Source: Hydrogenovibrio sp. JE_KL2 (lineage in GTDB: Bacteria > Pseudomonadota > Gammaproteobacteria > Thiomicrospirales > Thiomicrospiraceae). Taken from it: a stretch of 64,000 nucleotides of DNA. The notes beneath the pieces are model-generated. The model did no database searches. It was not told where the DNA came from and saw only the letters and a list, made by a program, of their open reading frames with translations. The DNA lies in NCBI RefSeq assembly GCF_009296185.1, contig NZ_WBJR01000002.1, positions 248,001 to 312,000 on the forward strand, written 5' to 3'. Within the stretch, counting starts at the first letter, position 1; each line of letters begins with the position of its first letter. Below, piece by piece: positions 26,192 through 35,457 of the stretch. Position numbers and translations under genes: made by a program.

Positions 26192-26278
26192 GTGGCAAAT
26201 TATAAACTGGTCGGTAACTATCGCATTCCTTTCTATGCTGGCGCTGGTTCGGAGTTACCCGACCAACTGTATTCCTAG
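26192..26278 (+). pseudogene. Possible short ORF or gene remnant
   Basis: Starts at GTG 26192 after a GGAAAG and encodes 28 residues including LVGNYRIPFYAGAGSELPD, which reads like the end of a barrel or secreted protein rather than random sequence. No family was recognised. It occupies the 255-bp gap between the thioredoxin-TPR and dioxygenase-like genes and may be debris. Confidence 0.25.
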
Positions 26279-26421
26279 TTTAAAGCCGATATCCAATCAA
26301 GTTAGAATAACCTCATCTTTTCACGCTTTAGTCACCCTTAAACAAGTACAAAGCATTGTGATCTTCAGGACAATTTATTTAAGATAGATGTCTCTATCAT
26401 TCCCTAAATAAGGAGGGCACG

Positions 26422-27207
26422 ATGAATGCATCTACCAAAGCCCCCGTAATGTTTGTCAGCCACGGCGCGCCAACCTACGCACTTCACCCGGGGCAAGCCG
26501 GCGCAACACTGAAAACGGCCTTGCCGGATTTCACCTCAGTGAAAGGCATTATCCTACTGTCTGCGCATTGGATTTCCCGTGGGCAAGAAGTCATGGCTGC
26601 CGCACACCCTGACACCCTCTACGATTTCGGCGGGTTTCCCGACGAACTCTATCAGATCGAATACCCGGCTCCGGGTGACCCCAACCTGGCAGAAAAAGTT
26701 GCCCACTTGATGAATGATGCCGGGCTGAACGCACACTTAAATCCGGCCAGAGGATTCGATCACGGCGCATGGGTACCGATGATGCATCTTTTCCCAAATG
26801 CCGATATGCCTATCGTGCAAGTCTCCATCAACTACAACCTTTCGCACCCTGAATTATTTCAAGTCGGTAAAGCACTTGCACCCTTGCGTGAAGAAGGCTA
26901 TGCCATCATCGGCTCCGGCAGCCTGACGCATAATCTGCGCGATGTGCGCTGGGATGAAACCGATCCCTTACCTTATGTGCTACGCTTTCAGCAAGACATT
27001 AAACACCGTTTGCAAAATCGGGATTTCGACACCTTGGTGAACCATGCGGAACGCATTGGCGACTTTACGAAAGCCCACCCGACAGACGATCACTATTTGC
27101 CTTTGGTGATTGCATTAGGGGCGGTTGAAGAAACCGATCACTTTCGTGTTTTAGAAGGGGGCATTGAATTTGGCGCCTTGTCCATGGACTCTTATTTGTG
27201 GCATTAA
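26422..27207 (+). CDS. 4,5-DOPA-extradiol-dioxygenase-like protein (YgiD family)
   Basis: 261-aa LigB-fold protein. Metal-ligand candidates are His in VMFVSHGAPTYAL, LLSAHW, and GFDHGAWVPMMHLFP, plus the conserved GSGSLTHNLRD. Plant and bacterial relatives cleave DOPA-like catechols; E. coli YgiD is a Zn-dependent member. It is preceded by AGGAGG 4 bp upstream. Residues D86-E91 are encoded by a 15-bp partial match to the dispersed motif, in the same frame as the other coding copies. Confidence 0.85.
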   Translation: MNASTKAPVMFVSHGAPTYALHPGQAGATLKTALPDFTSVKGIILLSAHWISRGQEVMAAAHPDTLYDFGGFPDELYQIEYPAPGDPNLAEKVAHLMNDAGLNAHLNPARGFDHGAWVPMMHLFPNADMPIVQVSINYNLSHPELFQVGKALAPLREEGYAIIGSGSLTHNLRDVRWDETDPLPYVLRFQQDIKHRLQNRDFDTLVNHAERIGDFTKAHPTDDHYLPLVIALGAVEETDHFRVLEGGIEFGALSMDSYLWH

Positions 27208-27217
27208 CCTGCGGACG

Positions 27218-27646
27218 TTAACTGAGTAACTTTCTCAAATTCGCCATGGAATAAATTTGCCCGGCACCGCCCCAATTACCTTCCTCGACTTCATGAATCA
27301 TCACCCAGACCCGGGCGGCATTGAGCATGTTCTTGTCTGAACCTTCCAAATCGAGCACGGCATCAGTGAGTTGACGCGTCAACATCTCTTTCTTTTCCGC
27401 GGTGAGTGTGTTGGCAAAAACGGTGACATCAAACCGGTAATGAGGGTGTGATTGATGACCTTCTCCGCCAATAAAAAAAGCGTTTTGGGGATGTGTCTGC
27501 AAATATGTCCAAGTCAAACGGCGGGCTTTAGGGTTCGCCGCCATCCCCTCCAAACTGAGCAGAATATCGGTCGTCTGCTGTGCAAGCTGCGCCTGTTGTG
27601 CGTCAGCTAAAGCATTTTCAGGTAAGGTAATTTGGATTAAAGGCAT
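27218..27646 (-). CDS. Tautomerase-superfamily protein
   Basis: 142 aa starting MPLIQITLPENAL, with Pro directly after Met as the likely catalytic amino-terminal proline of 4-oxalocrotonate-tautomerase-like enzymes. It is about twice the length of single-domain 4-OT (62 aa), so it is probably a fused two-unit form: a second unit begins near FDVTVFANTLTAEKKEM. The substrate is unknown. It is convergent with the dioxygenase-like gene (10-bp gap), so not in its operon. Confidence 0.78.
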   Translation of the reverse strand: MPLIQITLPENALADAQQAQLAQQTTDILLSLEGMAANPKARRLTWTYLQTHPQNAFFIGGEGHQSHPHYRFDVTVFANTLTAEKKEMLTRQLTDAVLDLEGSDKNMLNAARVWVMIHEVEEGNWGGAGQIYSMANLRKLLS

Positions 27647-27720
27647 GACTGACTCCCACTAACTGTTTTGAATAGCTTACACCAAACAGATGACGAAAAG
27701 GTGACTGAGGAAAGACGCTC

Positions 27721-27739
27721 CCCCAACCTGGTAGATTTT
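27721..27739 (+). repeat. Dispersed 19-bp motif, copy 4
   Basis: CCCCAACCTGGTAGATTTT (T-variant), 3 bp beyond the mnmE stop but on the strand opposite to mnmE, between two minus-strand genes. It therefore argues against a simple 3'-UTR function. Confidence 0.9.
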
Positions 27740-27742
27740 TAG

Positions 27743-29131
27743 CTATTTTCCGATGCAGAAAGACGTAAAGATTCTGCCTAGCAAATCATCAGAGGTGAAT
27801 TGCCCGGTGATTTCTGACAAGGCGTTTTGCGCTTGGCGCAGGTCTTCCGCTAGCAATTCGCCGGCAGCGAAACTCTGCAACTGTTGCTGACCGGTTTCGA
27901 CAAACTGTAATGCCGTCTGCAAAGCTTCCAAATGACGTTTACGCGCCATAAAAACGCCTTCTTCCGTTTGGGCAAAGCCCATCACCGTTTTCAGGTGTTG
28001 TTTGAGCAAATCAATGCCGAGTTTTTGCTTGGCGGACAACCAAACAACGGTTTCTTCATGCCCCATCAGGCGCATGGCATCGCCTTGTTCATCGGTGGAT
28101 TGCAATTTAGGTTCCAAGCCAATCAAATCAATCTTATTACGGATAAGGGTCAAAGGAATACGCTTAGGCAGTTTATCGAGAATCGCCTGATCTTCAGGGT
28201 CAATCTCTTCTCCAGCTTGAACCACCACCAAAATACGGTCAGCTTCTTCTATCGCCGCCCAAGCGCGTTGGATGCCGATTTGCTCCACCTGATCGGTCGC
28301 TTCACGCAATCCTGCGGTATCCAGCACGTGTAAAGGCATGCCGTCAATTTGGATTTCTTCACGCACAATGTCGCGCGTTGTACCAGCAATATCGGTGACA
28401 ATCGCAGACTCTTTGCCCGACAAGGCATTCAATAAACTCGATTTTCCAGCATTCGGGCGCCCGAGAATCACCACAGACATCCCTTCGCGTAGCAATACAC
28501 CTTGTTGTGCAGAATGGAAAACACGGTGTAATTGATCGAGGATGTGTTGCAGTTGACCGGCGACTTTTCCATCGGATAAAAAGTCGATTTCCTCTTCGGG
28601 AAAATCAATCGCCGCCTCGACATAAATACGCAACTGAATAAGCTGTTCCACCAAGTCGGTAACTTGTGCTGAAAACTCACCTTGCAACGAACGCAATGCC
28701 GATTTGGCGGCTTGTTGGGAAGACGCGTCAATCAAATCGGCAATGGCTTCGGCCTGTGCCAGATCAAGCTTGTCGTTCAAAAATGCCTGTTTTGAAAACT
28801 CGCCCGGCTCTGCCAAACGCGCACCCAAGGCAACCACACGTTCCAATAACCATTGCAACACCACCGGGCCGCCATGACCTTGGAGTTCCAGCACATCTTC
28901 GCCGGTAAAGGAGTGAGGGTTCGGAAAAAACAAGGCAATACCCTGATCCAAAGCTTTACCGTTTTCATCCAAAAAGTCGCCGTAATGCGCATAACGCGGT
29001 TTGGGCGTTTTGCCCAACATGGCTTCGGCAATGGACAAGGCTTTTGAACCAGACACGCGCACAATCCCCACCCCTCCACGACCGGGTGCGGTAGCAATCG
29101 CTGCAATGGTGTCTTGATTGGATAGATGCAT
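27743..29131 (-). CDS. mnmE: tRNA modification GTPase MnmE
   Basis: With MnmG it makes 5-carboxymethylaminomethyluridine at the tRNA wobble position. 462 aa: an N-terminal tetrahydrofolate-binding domain ([20 protein letters not shown]), a helical domain, an inserted G domain with G1 [12 protein letters not shown] (about 222-233), G2 AGTTRD, G3 DTAG and G4 NKID, then the C-terminal FCIGK with the catalytic Cys. All key elements are present. Normally mnmE follows yidC closely; here a small unknown gene and a terminator come between. Confidence 0.97.
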   Translation of the reverse strand: MHLSNQDTIAAIATAPGRGGVGIVRVSGSKALSIAEAMLGKTPKPRYAHYGDFLDENGKALDQGIALFFPNPHSFTGEDVLELQGHGGPVVLQWLLERVVALGARLAEPGEFSKQAFLNDKLDLAQAEAIADLIDASSQQAAKSALRSLQGEFSAQVTDLVEQLIQLRIYVEAAIDFPEEEIDFLSDGKVAGQLQHILDQLHRVFHSAQQGVLLREGMSVVILGRPNAGKSSLLNALSGKESAIVTDIAGTTRDIVREEIQIDGMPLHVLDTAGLREATDQVEQIGIQRAWAAIEEADRILVVVQAGEEIDPEDQAILDKLPKRIPLTLIRNKIDLIGLEPKLQSTDEQGDAMRLMGHEETVVWLSAKQKLGIDLLKQHLKTVMGFAQTEEGVFMARKRHLEALQTALQFVETGQQQLQSFAAGELLAEDLRQAQNALSEITGQFTSDDLLGRIFTSFCIGK

Positions 29132-29177
29132 ATTGAGTTCGGTTAAGAGAATGGGTTAATTATATTTCACTCAAACA

Positions 29178-29203
29178 AAAATCGCCCGAATTCGGGCGAT
29201 TTT
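29178..29203. terminator. Rho-independent terminator between mnmE and the yidC operon
   Basis: ATCGCCCGAATTCGGGCGAT is a perfect palindrome with A and T runs on either side, so it can stop minus-strand transcription from the 114-aa gene before mnmE. Confidence 0.88.
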
Positions 29204-29223
29204 AATTTGGCAAACCATCAGCA

Positions 29224-29568
29224 TTAAGCGACGATTTGATATTCCGTGGTTTCAAAATCGGACATGAATGACTTCTCTTTGTACAAAGCCAAAGTCTTTT
29301 CTAACTTTTTCTTTGACTTGAAAGTCATTTCTTCTGCTTCGCCGTTTGCCTTGAAGCTCAATACATAAAGTGTTTGGGCTTCCGGCTTACCTGCCGGTTT
29401 AGCAGACTCCGTTTTTTCAACATTCGCAGCCGCCTGACCAGCAGTCACAATCGGCAAATAACCCTCTGCCGTTTTGTAACATACAGGTTGCATGCCATCC
29501 ATTACCTTGTATTCGGCTTTGCCGTACATTGGATCGTCTAATCCCAATCTTTCATAAGATAATTGCAT
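29224..29568 (-). CDS. Hypothetical 114-aa protein downstream of yidC
   Basis: Not recognised. Soluble, no signal peptide. It has an N-terminal part with GKAEYKVMDGMQPVCYKTAEGYLPIV, an Ala/Lys/Glu-rich linker (about residues 48-65), and a C-terminal strand-rich part with YVLSFKANGEAEEMTFKSKK ending in TTEYQIVA. The start has AGGAA 6 bp upstream. It lies 12 bp after yidC and before a terminator, so it is expressed with the rpmH-rnpA-yidC operon. The place is where mnmE would usually follow, which may suggest a role linked to membrane insertion, but there is no direct evidence. Confidence 0.7.
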   Translation of the reverse strand: MQLSYERLGLDDPMYGKAEYKVMDGMQPVCYKTAEGYLPIVTAGQAAANVEKTESAKPAGKPEAQTLYVLSFKANGEAEEMTFKSKKKLEKTLALYKEKSFMSDFETTEYQIVA

Positions 29569-29580
29569 TTTGTATTCCTT

Positions 29581-31239
29581 TTACTTCTCTTCGCCTGCCG
29601 CAATCTTCTTGGTGATATACCACTGTTGGGCAACCGATAATACGTTGTTGACTACCCAGTACAGAACCAAACCGGCCGGGAAGAACATGAAGAAGACGGT
29701 AAAGATAAACGGTAGCAGTTTCATTACTTTTTGCTGCATTTCGTCCATCATCGCCGATGGGTTCAATCTCTGTTGCACCCACATGGAAATACCCATCAAT
29801 ACCGGAAGGATGTAATACGGATCTTTTGCTGACAAGTCTTGAATCCATAGCATCCATGGCGCCTGACGCATTTCCGCCGAGTAAAGCAATACCCAGTAAA
29901 GCGCGATGAACACTGGCATCTGTACCAAAATCGGCAAACACCCCCCCAGAGGGTTGATCTTCTCTTCTTTGTACAAAGCCATCAATTTTTGCTGGAAGAT
30001 AACCTTGTCATCACCATAGTTTTCTTTCAGTTGTTGCATTTTAGGCTGGAACTTCTTCAAACGCGCCATAGAGCGGTAAGAGGTTTCCGATAGCTTATAG
30101 AAAAGCGCTTTAATCAAAATCGTCAAGAAGATAATCGACCAACCCCAGTTGCCAACTACGCTGTGGATTTTCTCCAATAACCAGAAAATAGGCTTAGCGA
30201 TAATGGTCAACACGCCATAATCAACCGTCAGCTCCAATCCCGGTGCAATATTTTTCAATTTATCTTGGATAATCGGACCAACATAAAGCTGTGTGCTCAA
30301 GTCAGCAGACTGTCCCGGCTTGATTTGCACCATCGGCTCAACAACACCCACTGAGTAATCATCATGCCCTAGAGACTTCGCATAAAAGCTGTTTTGCGCT
30401 TTTTGATTTGGAATCACTGCTGAAATGAAATAATGCTGAATCATTGCACCCCAACCGCCAGTTGCAGTCTGACCATTCACTGGTTGCGTTTTCAAATCTT
30501 CAAACTTGTGTTTGTTGTATTTGTTTTCTGCATTACCGTCATACAAAACCGGTCCCGTATAGGTATACATCATACGGTTATGGTATGGGTCATTTGAGCT
30601 GCGCTTGATTTGTGAATACAGGCTTCCAGACCAAGGTTCACCTGATAGGTTCTCGACTTTATAGTCGACTTTAATCAAGTAGCTACCTTTTTCGAAAGTA
30701 TAGGTCTTGGTGACTTTAATACCGTCTTTTTCCCATACCATCGGCACAGTAAGCGTTTTGCCAGTCATCTCGTAATCTGTTTTCGCAACCTGATAAACCG
30801 ACTTATGGTTCGGAGCAGGTAGTTTGGCATTCGCTTGCGTAGCAATACCGTTTTGCGCGATATAGAACAGATTACCCTTGTCACTCATTAATTTGAATGG
30901 CTTGCTGTGATCGTCCTGTGCGGCATATTTCAATAAATAAACGTCACGGATGTCACCGCCGTCAGTATCCAACGTTATGTTATAAACGTCTGTTTTGACC
31001 TTAACGCGTTGACCGGTAGGCAAAGCCATTTTAGTCGCTGGCACTTCACCACCTTTGGTAGCAGGCACTTCGTTTGGCGCGGCGATTTGATTTGCGGTTG
31101 GCACACCGTTATCGGATGCTTGTTGAGTTTGCTGTATCGCAGCTGGCTGTGATTTTGCGTGTTGGAATTGCGTCCATTGCAACCAGATCCACAAAAGGGT
31201 GAAGGCTAAGGCTAACCACCAAAAAGATCGCATGTTCAT
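29581..31239 (-). CDS. yidC: Membrane protein insertase YidC
   Basis: Inserts and folds inner-membrane proteins, alone or with SecYEG. 552 aa: N-terminal helix (residues 4-18), a large periplasmic beta-sandwich domain (about 60-340), and the conserved C-terminal insertase helices with KPIFWLLEKIHSVVGNWGWS, NPLGGCLPILVQMPVFIALY and LPFIFTVFFMFFPAGLVLYW. Length and layout match gammaproteobacterial YidC. The small yidD gene usually found between rnpA and yidC is not present in the 69-bp gap. Confidence 0.97.
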   Translation of the reverse strand: MNMRSFWWLALAFTLLWIWLQWTQFQHAKSQPAAIQQTQQASDNGVPTANQIAAPNEVPATKGGEVPATKMALPTGQRVKVKTDVYNITLDTDGGDIRDVYLLKYAAQDDHSKPFKLMSDKGNLFYIAQNGIATQANAKLPAPNHKSVYQVAKTDYEMTGKTLTVPMVWEKDGIKVTKTYTFEKGSYLIKVDYKVENLSGEPWSGSLYSQIKRSSNDPYHNRMMYTYTGPVLYDGNAENKYNKHKFEDLKTQPVNGQTATGGWGAMIQHYFISAVIPNQKAQNSFYAKSLGHDDYSVGVVEPMVQIKPGQSADLSTQLYVGPIIQDKLKNIAPGLELTVDYGVLTIIAKPIFWLLEKIHSVVGNWGWSIIFLTILIKALFYKLSETSYRSMARLKKFQPKMQQLKENYGDDKVIFQQKLMALYKEEKINPLGGCLPILVQMPVFIALYWVLLYSAEMRQAPWMLWIQDLSAKDPYYILPVLMGISMWVQQRLNPSAMMDEMQQKVMKLLPFIFTVFFMFFPAGLVLYWVVNNVLSVAQQWYITKKIAAGEEK

Positions 31240-31308
31240 TTTAGTTTTTTCCTGTTTGTCTTGCGTCTATGACTTATTAAATTTTAGTATTAGGTATTCT
31301 GTGCAGCA

Positions 31309-31890
31309 CTAACCTTTCGGTTCATGTTTCTTCCTACTGTCGTTCGCAGGAGGTCGGCGTTTTGGAGCCGGACGAATTACGCCATCTTTTAGTCCGCTGC
31401 TGCTGATTTTGCGGATTAAATGCATAAAACTTTTGTTCAAGGTCACGTTATCAATTTCTTGCATGCCGCGACGACTCAAAACCACAATATCATACCCGCT
31501 TAATGCCTGTTTATGTTGACGAAATAGCTCTCTTGCCAATCTTTTTATTCGATTTCGCCAAACCGCTCTATTCAGTTGCTTTTTGGCAATTGCCAAACCC
31601 ATACGGGGATAAGGTTTCTGATTAGGGCGAACGATAAGTGTCCAATGACGATTGGCAAACTTTTCTGCATCGGCAAAGACATGTTGAAAGTCTTTTGGCG
31701 TCAACAAACGAAATGCTTTGGGAAAAGTATTTAACGAGAGGTCAAACAGGGCTGGGTTATTTAGGTTTTGCAGATCTTGTTCGGAAAGGGTTTCCGAATC
31801 CTCTGGAGGGGGGAAATTTTGATGAGTTAAACCTTGTGGTTCGTCCGAATCAGTATTTAACTCATCAGAATTATGTCGCTTTTCAATCAT
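31309..31890 (-). CDS. rnpA: Ribonuclease P protein component with long N-terminal extension
   Basis: Protein subunit of RNase P, which trims tRNA 5' ends. 193 aa, against about 120 for typical RnpA. The conserved part begins near residue 57 (PKAFRLLTPKDFQHVF) and contains the RNA-binding stretch WRNRIKRLARELFRQH. Residues 1-56 are an acidic, Asp/Glu/Pro-rich extension (for example SDEPQGLTHQNFPPPEDSE), and the C-terminus has a basic tail. No ATG lies between 31890 and the conserved domain, and rpmH ends only 10 bp upstream. A downstream TTG start is possible, which would remove the extension. Confidence 0.9.
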   Translation of the reverse strand: MIEKRHNSDELNTDSDEPQGLTHQNFPPPEDSETLSEQDLQNLNNPALFDLSLNTFPKAFRLLTPKDFQHVFADAEKFANRHWTLIVRPNQKPYPRMGLAIAKKQLNRAVWRNRIKRLARELFRQHKQALSGYDIVVLSRRGMQEIDNVTLNKSFMHLIRKISSSGLKDGVIRPAPKRRPPANDSRKKHEPKG

Positions 31891-31900
31891 TCAAAAATGA

Positions 31901-32035
31901 TTACACAGTCAAACGCTTACGTCCTTTTGCACGACGAGCCGCCAAAACTTTACGGCCGTTCTTAGTCGCCATGCGAGCACGGAAACCATGAGTACGAGCG
32001 CGTTTGATAACACTTGGTTGGAATGTACGTTTCAT
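31901..32035 (-). CDS. rpmH: 50S ribosomal protein L34
   Basis: 44-aa, highly basic ribosomal protein. The read-out begins [20 protein letters not shown] and ends KGRKRLTV, matching L34 over its whole length. The stop is TAA at 31901-31903. It heads the minus-strand rpmH-rnpA-yidC operon beside the replication origin, as in most bacteria, although an alkyltransferase gene and a TauE/SafE gene separate it from oriC. Confidence 0.97.
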   Translation of the reverse strand: MKRTFQPSVIKRARTHGFRARMATKNGRKVLAARRAKGRKRLTV

Positions 32036-32230
32036 GATTCAAAAATCCTATCAATTAATTCTTTCGAAAAGAATCGCGCATTATAGTGGAAACAAATTCA
32101 AAACACAATAGTCGATTGTGTCATCTTTACGGTTTATTTGCCTTTTTGACTGAAAAATAGAAGTTACCAATGGAATCAAAAGGTTATTTCCTTTCCAGTT
32201 GCGCTTTATCCTAGCTTTTCCCGGACAAAT

Positions 32231-32536
32231 TCATTGGAAGGCATCATATAAACGATCTTTGAATGCCTTGATTTTGCCTTGCTCTACTTCAATCCCTTCG
32301 GCTTTCAATCGGGCGACCTTTTCGGCTTGACCAAATGCAAACCCTCCCAATGAGCCATCAACATTCACAACACGGTGGCATGGCACCTTCGGTGCATAAG
32401 GGTTTCGGTTCATTGCCCCACCGACAGCCCGATAAGCTTTGGTTCCAAGGGCTTCGGCAATGGCCTTATAAGTAGTGACCTTTCCTTTAGGGACTTGCTT
32501 GAGCAGTTCATAGCAGCGTTCATCAAATGATTTCAT
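32231..32536 (-). CDS. MGMT-family DNA alkyltransferase, single domain
   Basis: 101 aa, just the C-terminal catalytic domain of O6-alkylguanine-DNA alkyltransferases. It keeps the active-site Cys in VPCHRVV and the helix-turn-helix with TYKAIAEALGTKAYRAVGGA including the Arg finger. Alkyltransferase-like (ATL) proteins have Trp in place of this Cys, so this one may truly accept alkyl groups, yet it has no N-terminal Ogt/Ada domain. It lies between rpmH and a TauE/SafE gene. True enzyme or damage-recognition protein is undecided. Confidence 0.85.
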   Translation of the reverse strand: MKSFDERCYELLKQVPKGKVTTYKAIAEALGTKAYRAVGGAMNRNPYAPKVPCHRVVNVDGSLGGFAFGQAEKVARLKAEGIEVEQGKIKAFKDRLYDAFQ

Positions 32537-32658
32537 TTTTTGACTCCCTATATATATAAGTCATGATGACATTTTACGCTTTCGGACATGAGTTAGTAAC
32601 TCAAACCTTTATCGATACTTTAAAATAGTGACATCAAATTTGACCGGAACGCGAGTAT

Positions 32659-33441
32659 ATGGAATTTCTAATTTATATTGTAACGGGAGCCTTTGTCGGT
32701 TTTTTTGCTGGGCTATTGGGGATCGGCGGTGGGCTGATTCTGGTACCGGTGCTGACCACCGTGTTTGCCGCCTACATGCAAAGTGACCACTTGGTTCATA
32801 TCGCAATAGGAACGTCCCTGGCAACCATTCTTGTCACTTCCATTGCTTCTGTGATGGCACATCATAAACATGATGCGGTACGTTGGGACTTGTTTAAAAC
32901 CTTGGCACCTGGCATTTTCATCGGCGGCCTGCTTGGCGGCTGGATATCGCAGTTCATGGACGCTTCGGTGTTGTCAAAAGTCTTTGCAGTTCTCGCGACC
33001 CTCATTGCATTGAAGATGCTGCTGGACATCCAACCTAGCCCTCATAGAGAAATGCCGGGCACGGTTGGTAGAAGCATTGCGGGCGCATTGATTGGCGGTT
33101 TTTCAACACTGGTGGGGATTGGCGGCGGTGCACTCAATACACCTTATATGTCTTGGCACAATGTTCCTATCAAACAGGCTATTGCCACTTCTTCAGCCTG
33201 TAGTCTTCCCGTTGCCGTTTCCGGAACCATTGGATTCATGATTGCAGGATGGGGTGCGTCCAATTTACCGGCATATTCAACTGGTTTTGTTTATTGGCCT
33301 GCATTTTTAGGCATCGTGATCGCCAGTTTTTTCACTGCTCCCTTAGGCGCCCGTATGACCCATAAATTACCGGTCAAACGACTGAAAAAAATCTTCGGAT
33401 TACTTTTAATTATCTTAGCCATAAAAATGTTTTGGCATTAA
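32659..33441 (+). CDS. TauE/SafE-family permease (second copy)
   Basis: 260 aa, polytopic. It has the two family repeats: FFAGLLGIGGGLILVPVLT near the N-terminus and STLVGIGGGALNTPYMSWHN in the second half. This group probably exports sulfite or organosulfonates; in a sulfur oxidiser sulfite export would be useful. It differs clearly from the 3501 copy and is not a recent duplicate. It sits directly left of oriC, with its stop at the edge of the AT-rich zone. Confidence 0.82.
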   Translation: MEFLIYIVTGAFVGFFAGLLGIGGGLILVPVLTTVFAAYMQSDHLVHIAIGTSLATILVTSIASVMAHHKHDAVRWDLFKTLAPGIFIGGLLGGWISQFMDASVLSKVFAVLATLIALKMLLDIQPSPHREMPGTVGRSIAGALIGGFSTLVGIGGGALNTPYMSWHNVPIKQAIATSSACSLPVAVSGTIGFMIAGWGASNLPAYSTGFVYWPAFLGIVIASFFTAPLGARMTHKLPVKRLKKIFGLLLIILAIKMFWH

Positions 33442-33600
33442 ATTTTAATTTAATTTCAAATTTAACAAAAAACTATTTATTTTCAATAAGTTAAGCAGTC
33501 AATTTTTAGGGTTATCCACAAGCTTTTTCCACAAGTTATCCACAGGCAGGGACTGTTTTTTAAAGTTATACACAGCTATAATGATTTCCGTGTTCAAAAC
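33440..33600. other. Probable chromosomal replication origin (oriC)
   Basis: An AT-rich stretch (33440-33500, the likely unwinding zone) is followed by a cluster of DnaA-box sequences, all between the rpmH side and dnaA. Position, composition and boxes fit a gammaproteobacterial origin. The remaining gap to dnaA (33600-33999) contains no convincing gene. Confidence 0.75.
33512..33574 (+). promoter_or_regulatory. DnaA-box cluster
   Basis: Four boxes: TTATCCACA at 33512, TTTTCCACA at 33525, TTATCCACA at 33536 and TTATACACA at 33566. Two are perfect consensus, and all point the same way with 13, 11 and 30 bp between starts. Confidence 0.85.
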
Positions 33601-33602
33601 AC

Positions 33603-33676
33603 GCTGGTTTCAAACGCTGTTTAAGCGATTTTTTTATCCCTGTTTAACAGGTGATTGCCTAAAAATTGAAACCAGC
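33603..33676. repeat. Inverted repeat in the oriC-dnaA gap
   Basis: GCTGGTTTCAA at 33603-33613 and TTGAAACCAGC at 33666-33676 are perfect complements. Smaller symmetric pieces (CGCTGTTTAAGCG, CTGTTTAACAG) lie between, giving a multi-branched foldback. It may belong to the origin or to the dnaA leader. Confidence 0.6.
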
Positions 33677-33999
33677 AAAATAAGAAGAAACAAAATAAAA
33701 CAGAGAGCTCCTGACAGGCTCCTTTTTGAATTAACGAAGACCCTTGCTTGTATGCCGCTGCGCATCGCCCAATATCAGGTTTGCTGTTGATTCATAGATT
33801 GCACAAACGTTTGATGCAATCCATTTTCGTCACTTCGCAGTTTCAGAAGTGCGCTCAATACCACTTAACACAGACTAACCCATGCACAGAGACGCTTGCC
33901 ACTTAAGTGTGGTCGGGTTTTCTATGCGCTAATAGATACAAAAAATACGTTAGAAATGCTTTTTCGCCTTTCTACAAAGTATTGAAAAGGTAGGATATT

Positions 34000-35373
34000 T
34001 TGACAACACCTCTCTGGCCGCAAGTGCTTAAGCAATTGCAAAACGTTTTAACGGACCAACAGCTTTACACTTGGATCAATCCGTTACAAGCCGTTGAAGA
34101 TCGAGAAGTATTACGCTTGATTGCGCCCTCTGGATTTATTCTGGATTGGGTCAACAAACATCTTCTATCTCAAATCGAACATGCCATTTCGCTGGTATCG
34201 CCGGTCAACACGCCACGTGTTGCACTAGAGGCAGGTGAATACGCCATTGAAAGCCTGAACGTGGCTGAAGACACTTCCGTTCCGCAACCCTTAAGAGCAC
34301 CGTCAAAGCCTAAATCTGATACCCAATCAGATGATACAACTACCAAAACCATCCAGCACAACTTAAACCCTCATTTCACTTTTGACTCATTTGTCCAAGG
34401 TAAAGCCAACCAACTGGCCGCGGCCGCAGCGCGACAAGTAGCTGAAAATCCAGGCGGAAGTTACAATCCGTTCTTTATCTATGGTGGTGTAGGTCTGGGT
34501 AAAACGCATTTGATGCACTCCATCGGCAATGAACTGATTCGCAAAAACCCGAAAGCGCGTGTCGTCTATCTGCATTCCGAGCGTTTTGTTGCCGATATGG
34601 TCAATGCCCTTAGACATAACAAAATAGACGACTTCAAACGTTTTTACCGTTCATTGGACGCGCTACTAATTGATGATATTCAATTCTTTGCCAACAAAGA
34701 ACAGTCTCAAGAAGAATTTTTCCACACCTTCAATACTCTACTAGAAGGCAACAAACAGGTTATCCTAACCAGTGACCGTTTTCCGAAGGAAGTAGACGGG
34801 TTGGAAGACCGCTTGAAATCACGATTCGGCTGGGGTTTAACCATCGCGGTAGAACCACCGGAGTTTGAAATGCGCGTTGCTATCCTGATGAAAAAGGCAT
34901 CTGAATTTGGCTTTATCCTACCGGACGAAGTCGCCTTCTTTATCGCCAAACGCCTTAGAGGCAATGTCCGTGATTTGGAAGGTGCATTGAAGCGTGTAGG
35001 GGCTTTCGCTCAATTTACTCAACAAATGATCAGCGTCGAAATCGCTAAAGAAGCTTTGAAGGACTTGCTGGCGCTACAGCAAAAAATGGTGACGCTACCT
35101 AACATCCAAAAGACGGTTGCAGATTTCTACAAAGTACGTGTCGCGGATCTTTTATCCAAAAAACGTTCACGCAATATTGCTCGCCCTCGCCAAATGGCAA
35201 TGGCGATTTCAAAAGAGCTGACAACGCATAGCTTACCGGAAATTGGCGATGCTTTTGGTGGGCGCGATCACACCACTGTATTGCATGCCGTACGTAAGAT
35301 GAAAGAGCTGAGAGAATTGGATCATCGTATGGATGAAGATTTCAGTTCTTTGGTAAGAATCATCACGAATTAA
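34000..35373 (+). CDS. dnaA: Chromosomal replication initiator DnaA
   Basis: Binds DnaA boxes at oriC and opens the duplex. 457 aa: helicase-loading domain I ([13 protein letters not shown]), a variable linker (about 85-125), AAA+ domain with Walker [17 protein letters not shown] (about 162-177) and Walker [10 protein letters not shown], then the DNA-binding domain IV with [15 protein letters not shown]. The start codon is TTG at 34000, with AGGTAGGA upstream; the rare start may limit synthesis. It is followed not by dnaN directly but by a 268-bp inverted-repeat element. Confidence 0.98.
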   Translation: MTTPLWPQVLKQLQNVLTDQQLYTWINPLQAVEDREVLRLIAPSGFILDWVNKHLLSQIEHAISLVSPVNTPRVALEAGEYAIESLNVAEDTSVPQPLRAPSKPKSDTQSDDTTTKTIQHNLNPHFTFDSFVQGKANQLAAAAARQVAENPGGSYNPFFIYGGVGLGKTHLMHSIGNELIRKNPKARVVYLHSERFVADMVNALRHNKIDDFKRFYRSLDALLIDDIQFFANKEQSQEEFFHTFNTLLEGNKQVILTSDRFPKEVDGLEDRLKSRFGWGLTIAVEPPEFEMRVAILMKKASEFGFILPDEVAFFIAKRLRGNVRDLEGALKRVGAFAQFTQQMISVEIAKEALKDLLALQQKMVTLPNIQKTVADFYKVRVADLLSKKRSRNIARPRQMAMAISKELTTHSLPEIGDAFGGRDHTTVLHAVRKMKELRELDHRMDEDFSSLVRIITN

Positions 35374-35457
35374 CAAGACTTAAATAAAACTGTGAATTTG
35401 TGATGAATTCTTTGCAAGAAAGCATAGGAATTCAAAAATATTTTGGCATAATAATGA

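Noticed and set aside
30448-30465. CCCCAACCGCCAGTTGC in yidC as a motif copy
   Set aside because: Several mismatches in the core; not the same sequence.
33581-33790. 69-residue ORF in the oriC-dnaA gap
   Set aside because: It overlaps the inverted repeat and shows no family-like sequence or ribosome site.
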